Below, in pieces: positions 57,597 to 64,000 of a stretch of 64,000 nucleotides of DNA. Where the stretch lies: positions 993,001-1,057,000 of the forward strand of contig JAEVLN010000023.1 in the NCBI GenBank assembly GCA_018350325.1. The letters are read 5' to 3'. Source of the stretch: Globodera rostochiensis. Taxonomy: Eukaryota; Nematoda; Chromadorea; Rhabditida; Heteroderidae. The stretch's first letter is position 1; each line of letters begins with the position of its first letter. Both the position numbers and the translations under genes were made by a program. The notes below the pieces were generated by a model. The model was not told the DNA's origin. It was given only the letters and a program-made list of their open reading frames with translations, and did not search any database.

Positions 57597-58035
57597 AATA
57601 TTGCAGTCGAATTATTTGTGGCGTATGGCCAGGCCATTGAAGCAACGCATCACAATGGTTCCACCGGGTTGATAATTGCATGCATGGAAGGGAAGGCAAA
57701 TGTTGTGCGCTTTTTAAAGTCGAAGGGCGCGCGGACTGATCGGACAACGAACGGAGGTGTGGTGGGGGTGAGGAGGGAGGGGGAATCAGAGCTAGGCTGT
57801 ATCAAATCGACATATTTTTTGCTGACAATAAGACAAAAAAATACTTTTTCTGTTTACGAAACGAAAGGAAAAACAATTTACGAACCCAAAGCCAAAAAGG
57901 GGCGGGGGAATAATGACTACTGACTTTTAACAGAAATTTGTTTAAGGAATTACGGCACTGGACGTAGCGGTTAGAGAAGGACACGGGGAAATTGTGGAAC
58001 TTTTGACTCGCCATGCCTCAGCCAGCGCAAATTGA
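57597..58035 (+). pseudogene. Ankyrin-repeat protein, C-terminal two exons
   Basis: Exon to 57756 reads AIEATHHNGSTGLIIACMEG, KANVVRFLKSKGARTDRTT. After a phase-1 intron, exon 57947-58035 reads GITALDVAVREGHGEIVELL, TRHASASAN and stop. These are about two ankyrin repeats ending a protein. In-frame coding starts only after a stop at 57594, where the inverted ankyrin fragment begins, so the 5' part has been lost to a rearrangement. Ankyrin repeats mediate protein binding; no further domain visible. Confidence 0.6.
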
Positions 58036-58760
58036 ATTCGAAATGTTGAGAGGAGAAGAAACATTTCACTTTTTTTTTAATTGTTGGAAAATTGGTGTTT
58101 TAAAACTATTGGAAGAATAAAACATTCAAATTTGAATGTGAGTTAGAACTAAGAACTTTGTAGCAAATTAACATGTTAATTTTGTCCGATTCAACCAAAG
58201 GAGGTATAACGGATGATCAGGGTAAGAAAATCGATTCATAATTTTATTAAAATCCGTTTACTATATACCCTAATTGCCATTCTTTTGGCTTGAAAAAAGT
58301 AGGGAGTTGGGTGTCGTCCGTCCTCTCCCCCGTCCGCCCATTCCAATTCCCCCCTTTATTCTCAGACTTTCTCGGCAATTTTTATTCAACAGTTCTGTTG
58401 GCATCGGATCCTTTCTGTTTTATTACATTCTTTGGGTCAACATTTTGCCGGGAGCAAATAAAACATTCAAATTTATGATTAAAAGAAATTATTAAAAGTG
58501 TATGAATGAATATGTCCATCCCCCGTTTTTGAGCTCAACATTTGCCCAAAGAAAATTCAATTTTTAAGATAATCCCAACTTTCAGTATAATAAATACATT
58601 TAATCATAACGGTTAAAAGTTCATTATTTAAACTAGGGTTGGATAACTAGGTACACTATAACTTAACGATGGAAATAGCAAGGAAATAGCAATTAAATAT
58701 GGCATTGAGTGTGGCGTTATGTCCTTCAAAAAAAGGAGAAATTACAGCAGAAATCGAGCG
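58036..58760. other. AT-rich spacer
   Basis: No exon or repeat recognised. Frames at 58274-58495 lack a domain. Confidence 0.45.
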
Positions 58761-58763
58761 AAG

Positions 58764-59120
58764 CGGGCCAACTCCGTCTGGCCAACTCCATCTGAGCCAA
58801 CTCCGTCTGGCCAACTCCGTCTGGCCAACTCCGTCTTGGGGCCAACTCCGTCTTGGGGCCAACTCCGTCTTGGGGCCAACTCCGTCTTGGGGCCAACTCC
58901 GTCTTGGGGCCAACTCCGTCTTGGGGCCAACTCCGTCTTGGGGCCAACTCCGTCTTGGGGCCAACTCCGTCTTGGGGCCAACTCCGTCTTGGGGCCAACT
59001 CCGTCTTGGGGCCAACTCCGTCTTGGGGCCAACTCCGTCTTGGGGCCAACTCCGTCTTGGGGCCAACTCCGTCTTGGGGCCAACTCCGTCTTGGGGCCAA
59101 CTCCGTCTGGGCCAACTCCG
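58764..59120. repeat. 17-bp minisatellite CCAACTCCGTCTTGGGG
   Basis: About 17 perfect or near-perfect 17-bp units flanked by shorter GCCAACTCCGTCTG units at both ends. Because 17 is not a multiple of 3 and the unit has no stop in any frame, several frames on both strands stay open (up to 172 codons); these are artefacts. Confidence 0.95.
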
Positions 59121-59301
59121 TCTCAGATATTTCCTTCTCACCAACAAAAAGACATCTAAAAAGAAAATTTTTTGCCTATGTATATATTTTTTATTTGTTT
59201 TGTGTATTAAAGCATAGCTATTATTTAGTGTTATTAATGGAAAATCATGATATTAAAACCCAACGAAACCACCACAAACTCAAACATGAAGGATGTTTGA
59301 T

Positions 59302-59585
59302 AGACGCGCAATGCTCGGCACGGCACTTTTCAAAATTCGTTTTCCCCTATTTGACAAGAGGACTTTTCTGAGAATATTGGTTGGGCACCTTTTTGGGGAC
59401 TTTTCATTTCTTTTGAATTTAAAAAAATGGTTGACGACCACCTGCGCTTCTGACAGTTCCCTCCGGAGTGTTGACGAGTGACGAGAAGCTTAACATTGTG
59501 TTGTACTATTTGAGTCCGGACCGCGCAAGGCCCGAGCCTTACCAGCTGCAATTCCCAACTAATGGACGTGCCACGACCAAATCGG
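59302..59585 (+). pseudogene. BACK-domain fragment, copy M
   Basis: Partial exon 59302-59379 ([16 protein letters not shown]) and full last BACK exon 59457-59585 ([31 protein letters not shown]) with normal splice signals. No BTB exons upstream (minisatellite instead) and no SPRY or MATH exon downstream. Confidence 0.7.
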
Positions 59586-59589
59586 GTAG

Positions 59590-61759
59590 GCTAAAGAGAG
59601 GGCACCTTAAGAATTGGGGTCCCGATGGGAAAAAGTTTAAAACACAGAAAGCATGGGTTCGGAAAAACTGCGGGGAACACGAAGCCGAGCTCGGATTTTG
59701 TAAACTCCGAATTCGAACTTTTTCAAATTTTCGAGTGAAAAAAAGTTATGTATGAACCCAAAAAAGTTAAAATCTTAAAGAAATGGTCGAATTTGTATTA
59801 ATGAGAAAACAAAACACTTTAATTTTTACGGGGTAGAAATTTGCAATATAAAAATTAGTCAACCAAAAAAAGCTTGTATTTTAAATTTCGAATTCGGGGT
59901 TTGTTGATCTTTGGGGGTGGATTTTGGTCAAAGGAAATGTCATTTTTTAAGGGTTCATTTTTTGGTTTGAAAATTTTTTTTGATTTTTAGGGTAAAATTT
60001 TGTCGTTTTTATTGCATTTTTTTGAAGAAATTTTGTAAAAAGTGCCTGAAATATTGAATTTCTTCAAAAATTTTAGTAAAAATGCCTAAAAATTGCATTT
60101 TTCTCAAGAAAAATGCCTAAAATATTGATTTATTATGAAAAAATGGCGAAATATTGATTTATTCTCAAAAAAGCCAAAATATTGATTTATATTGACTAAA
60201 AAGTCGCTCTAATTGTAAAATTTTTCAAAATGAATGCTATTTCCGGGCTTCTCTCGTGATTCCCTATTTGCAAAAAAAATAGGTTAAAACCTGAAAATCT
60301 CGGCTCTATAAATTACATCGACCGAAGTGTCATCGATCTGAGCAAATGACGATTTTCGTTGCAAAATTTTTGTTCTTCAAAAAATAAAATTTTCAAAAAA
60401 GTAACTAAAACAATGGGGTGCGTTGATGTCCAAATTACTCTCGTCGTCTGACTCTCTCTTTTTCAAATGCTATTTCTTCAAAAAGTAAAATGTTCAAAAA
60501 AGTAACTAAAAAATTATTGATACGTAAGACTAAAATGAATATTTTAGCAGAATTTTAAACCGGTTCAAAAACCGCTTTACATCCTCAATTTTTATTTTCT
60601 ATCGACAAATTCGTAATTTGAAAGCCTACATGAGTGATTTTGCCCATTTTTTAATCAGTGGACAACTGAGTCCCCAGTCAAAAGACATTTCAGTCCCGGG
60701 TCTGTAACCCTTCGGGGAATGGTTGCCGCAAAATTTTTTGTCCGAATTCTTATATAGCCCGAGAGAAGTCGAATGATATATAATTTGCTCTGTTTTGCCT
60801 CTGGGCCATATGATGCATATTTACCGATTTCAATTAAATCTATATTTGTAATTTAATTTGGAAGGTTTCTGTTAAGGAAAAGGATCACTTGCGGCACCTT
60901 TTGAAAGGTTTGACGCATAAATTCACTGAATTTAGTCAGCTTAGCACATTTTTAAGCACTGAGCGGTTTTATCCATATGTATAAGTCAATATTTCACGTT
61001 TTTAGTCAATATAAATCTCGGCTCTATACATAATTTGTGCTGATAAAAAGATGGAAAAGTTTGCGACAAAATGCCAGAGTATTCAATTTAAATAGATGGG
61101 AAAATTGAAGTGTGATCGAAGGATGTAATTAGGGTTGTTCACGGTCGGTTTTAAACCGCTACCCCCGGTTTTCGGTTAGGCCGGTTTTGCGACCCCCGGT
61201 TTTCGGTTTCGGTTTTTGGCCGACACCCGGTTAACCGAAAACCGAAACCGGTTTTTGTCAATTTTCAAATTCGTAAATTTTGGACCAATTTTTTTTAACA
61301 TATTTCGTTAAATTCTAAAATTTTTCTCCGGCGTGGACCTCTCCCATTACTCAAAATTTGAAAAAAATTCCGTATTTTTTAAAATTTTGGTTACAAATAA
61401 ATCTCTCAGCAAATAAAGGGAAAATGCACCTTCTAAAAATTGATTTTTCCATACCCCTTCCCCAAAGCAAAACCCTAAATACGTGCCGGCCTCTTAAAAT
61501 TAACGATGTAAAAATAATCAAAATTTGGAAAGGAGCATTCTTTTGTCTAGCAAACTTAATAATTTTTAGACCATTTTTCTTATGAAATTCCGTCAAAAAT
61601 TTAATTTTCTCGAGGCGCCTACCGGCACCGCCGATTCTCCCCTCATTTGTCAGAGAAGTGAAAGCAAATTTTGAAAAACTTGTTTTTTGAAAAAAATCGG
61701 CTTCGAAATTCTTTAAATATATAAATTTACTGAAAATCAAAATTTAAAAAAATTGCTTA
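59590..61759. other. AT-rich region, no gene seen
   Basis: 59940-60240 is AAAAATG-type low complexity similar to 39240-39480. 60745-60830 is an inverted copy of 3770-3870. 61145-61260 is a GGTTTTCGGTT/AACCGAAAACC foldback. A GC-rich motif lies at 61612-61634. Confidence 0.5.
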
Positions 61760-61839
61760 AGAAAAATGCAACTCAAAAATGCACACACAAGAACGACTTT
61801 TTTTGGCGTGGCCCCCCTCCCCCCAAATAAGCCTAGACC

Positions 61840-62090
61840 CTGGGGGTAACTAAGCATTTCCAATTCTGACATTTGTTCATTGAGACTATTGCCATTTGAT
61901 GGAAGTTGCTCATTAATCTTAGCCACAATTGTTTCACCACCGCCATTGGCGCCGGGGCAATTGATCATTTCATTCAATGAGCTCATTGCGGCATTTGCGA
62001 CATTTTTGGCGTTTGTGCAAGCCTCCGACTTGGGGTGCTTCGGTCGAAAATACCGGGATTCCGGATCAGGAGTCTTGTAATCTGGTCTGG
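61840..62090 (-). other. Possible coding exon of unknown function
   Basis: On minus an open stretch reads YKTPDPESRYFRPKHPK, CTNAKNVANAAMSSLNEMIN and IVAKINEQLPSNGNSLNEQM. Composition is protein-like (few Phe/Leu runs, balanced charge) in contrast to nearby random frames. No family recognised, boundaries uncertain; it occupies the place where the signal-peptide exon of the next SPRYSEC copy would be expected. Confidence 0.25.
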
Positions 62091-62180
62091 ATCCAGTTCA
62101 GTCCGGGCTCTAGTGGTGACTAACAAAAATTTATGTAAATATCAAAATATTTAACTTAACTTAATCACGTAGAGATTCAG

Positions 62181-63124
62181 ATGCAGTGGGACCACCCAGT
62201 TCTGGCAATGCTGAACTAAACGCAGGTAACACTGCAAAATAATAATTGTCTTTCAAAAACGAATTTCAGCCTCAAACCCATTAAAAAACGTGAACCTACA
62301 CACAAGGGAACTTGTATTTAATAATTTGAAAATAAAATTATATTTTCTTAGGACTAACCCCTCAAAACCGATGGGATTCCGCTGCATGCCACGAGGATTT
62401 AACGCTCATTGGGCACGATCGATTGATTGACCAACATAATGGAAAGAATTCGGGTAAAAATTATTCTGTTAAATTTGATTAAAATGTTTATGAAAAGAGT
62501 TCACACAATTTTTGAATTGAGTTACTTTTCAGGGCATCGCTCTGTTCTCGCTGAACGGCCAATTTAAAAAAAGGATTTGAGCATTTTCTACTACGAAGTG
62601 ACCATCTTGGTGAAAAGGGACTAGTAAGATTTAATTTAGCTTCAAAATGCTTTAGAAGCATTTGTCGTTAAAAAAACTATTTTTAGCGGTATTTACATTG
62701 GACTTGCGACCAAACAAATGCCATTGGACAAATGTGTTGGACTTTACGAAGGCAATTACGCATACGGAAGCGCTGGCACTTTTTGGGGGCACAAAGTTGC
62801 CGGATGTTCCCACTGGAAAGGACGTCCTTGCATCGAAGGAAAGCCGAAATTTGGGCAAGGCGACGTCATCGGATGCGGCGTCAATTTGGCAACTCGCCAA
62901 ATCGTTTACACAAAAAATGTACAGCGTTTGGGTGAGAAAGAAAATAAAAATTTAAAAATTATTTGCTTAACTATTTCCTTGCGTTTTTTACAGAAACTGC
63001 CGGTTTGTGTGTCGATTTTGGCGTCGAATTGTTTCCATGCGTTTCGTTGTGGAACCCTGGCGACAAAATTGAAGCGAATTTTGGCCCAAATTTCAAATTC
63101 AACATTTTCGCCGATGGCATTTAG
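62181..63124 (+). pseudogene. SPRYSEC copy L (linker plus SPRY), premature stop, no signal-peptide exon
   Basis: Linker exon 62181-62225 (DAVGPPSSGNAELNA) and SPRY exons 62352-62453 ([20 protein letters not shown]), 62533-62623, 62687-62931 ([36 protein letters not shown]) and 62994-63124 ([16 protein letters not shown], stop). All junction phases agree. The second SPRY exon has TAA at 62565-62567 where relatives code Pro in RPIPKKD. The signal-peptide exon MPTFLFLAA is not found upstream. Otherwise well preserved, so inactivation looks recent. Confidence 0.75.
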
Positions 63125-64000
63125 AAAGTTAAAAACGAGGCGATTTATGGGATTTTGCTGTTGGTTTTATCATTTATTTGTTCTTTTCCGATCAAAACAT
63201 TTTATCAATTCAATTTGTTTTCGAATTTGTCAATTATTTTGAGAAAAACAAATCCAATAAACTTAAATCTATCATCGACACTAATTTTCGGCAAATCTTG
63301 ACAAAAATTTGGGAAATTATTGCCCCTTTTTACTTGAAACGCGAAAATTCGGGTTTGCCCCGTTTTGAATAAGGTTGTACGGATTGACAAAATCCCCATC
63401 AATCTCTAAAAAGCCTCAAAATACCGCCGCATCTTCAGAATAACCCTCATTGTCCGGTCCCCATAGTGAGGTAAATACCGCAGATATGCCAGCCGCCCTG
63501 CTTAAACCCCTATTTTGTATACGTAAAAAATAATTATTTTTAAATACAGAAAAACATTTGTAAACTTGAACAAAATGTAAATGGGGGAATAAATAAAAAG
63601 ATTGAGGGAATAAAGCGTTTTTGTTCTTGTTTGTTAAAAGGTAAATGTTGAGCGTTCTTGGATTTCGTTCAAGCAGTCCAGGGAAATTAAACTCGGGTTT
63701 TAGAGGAGCATTTTCGGGGTTTATTGCATTTCTGCTGGCAAAGATTAATTTATAAATTTTTTTCCAGGCTTAAAAATATAATTTTGTGCCGGGGTCCTGT
63801 GCACAGTTGTCTTCTGTTTAAGTTATCTGCGGAGAAAGGGGGTTCATTTTTACTTTTGGTACTGAAGTGTACCATTTTACAATTTTTTCCTTATTTTAAA
63901 GGTTTTAAACCGGTTCAAAAACCTCTTTAAATCCTCAATTTTGATTTTCTATCAACTAATTCCTAATTTTGAAAGCAAGTATGAGTGCTTTTTCCCATTT
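63125..64000. other. 3' flank and AT-rich DNA
   Basis: No exon recognised to the window end. The segment near 63900-63960 (AAACCGGTTCAAAAACC, AATTTTGATTTTCTAT) resembles 60555-60610. Confidence 0.45.

Noticed and set aside
58656..59371. Frames of 113-172 codons on both strands
   Set aside because: They run through the 17-bp minisatellite, which has no stop in any frame; no domain and no splice context.

Overview
This window looks like repeat-rich, AT-rich genomic DNA of a plant-parasitic cyst nematode, most probably Globodera or a close relative. The evidence is: short GT-AG introns; about eleven copies or fragments of the SPRY domain typical of the cyst-nematode SPRYSEC/RBP-1 effector family (exon patterns [42 protein letters not shown]); BTB-BACK proteins of the type expanded in these nematodes; a secreted GH18 protein; ubiquitin-like fragments; and a fragment of an F-box-associated cyst-nematode family. 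The species is an inference. There are no bacterial genes. All gene models below are read from splice signals and exon-phase agreement, not from transcripts.

Layout. 1-3.3 kb: degenerate GC-rich repeats, then the 3' part of a BTB-BACK-SPRY gene. 4.5-11.9 kb (minus): a secreted SPRY gene whose leader and SPRY exons are separated by a 1322-bp tandem array; each unit carries a potential 27-nt exon. 13-16.6 kb: small unknown gene P, an inverted copy of the P/Q duplication, and an isolated SPRYSEC leader. 17.7-18.4 kb: remnant of an F-box-associated family. 19.2-19.5 kb: truncated ubiquitin-like gene. 20.5-22.1 kb: intact GH18 gene with substituted active-site residues. 23-26 kb: 1591-bp tandem duplication. 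26.4-30.6 kb (minus): coiled-coil/SPRY locus with two possible 5' ends. 31.9-34.4 kb: intact BTB-BACK-SPRY gene. 35.2-37.3 kb (minus): BTB-BACK-MATH relative. 40.2-42.8 kb: SPRYSEC leader followed by a BTB-BACK-SPRY copy. 43.9-44.2 kb: second ubiquitin-like copy. 46.4-48.8 kb: scrambled BTB/BACK/SPRY fragments and a tRNA-like sequence. 50.8-54.3 kb (minus): second near-intact BTB-BACK-SPRY gene with a foldback element in intron 1. 55.7-56.8 kb: 25-bp satellite. 57.4-58.0 kb: ankyrin fragments in opposite orientations. 58.8-59.1 kb: 17-bp minisatellite. 59.3-59.6 kb: BACK fragment. 62.2-63.1 kb: SPRYSEC copy with a premature stop.

How the parts relate. The main theme is exchange of modules at phase-1 introns. 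The same SPRY exon set, always entered in phase 1, is found behind a short signal peptide (SPRYSEC), behind coiled-coil exons, and behind BTB-BACK. The BTB-BACK set is found with SPRY or with MATH at the same phase-1 junction. If expressed, SPRYSEC products would be secreted, whereas BTB-BACK-SPRY/MATH products have the domain order of intracellular cullin-3 substrate adaptors, with SPRY or MATH as the substrate-binding end. One copy (40.2-42.8 kb) places a secretion leader directly upstream of a BTB-BACK-SPRY copy whose start codon has become part of a potential splice acceptor. This fusion series is the most notable candidate for an under-described system here.
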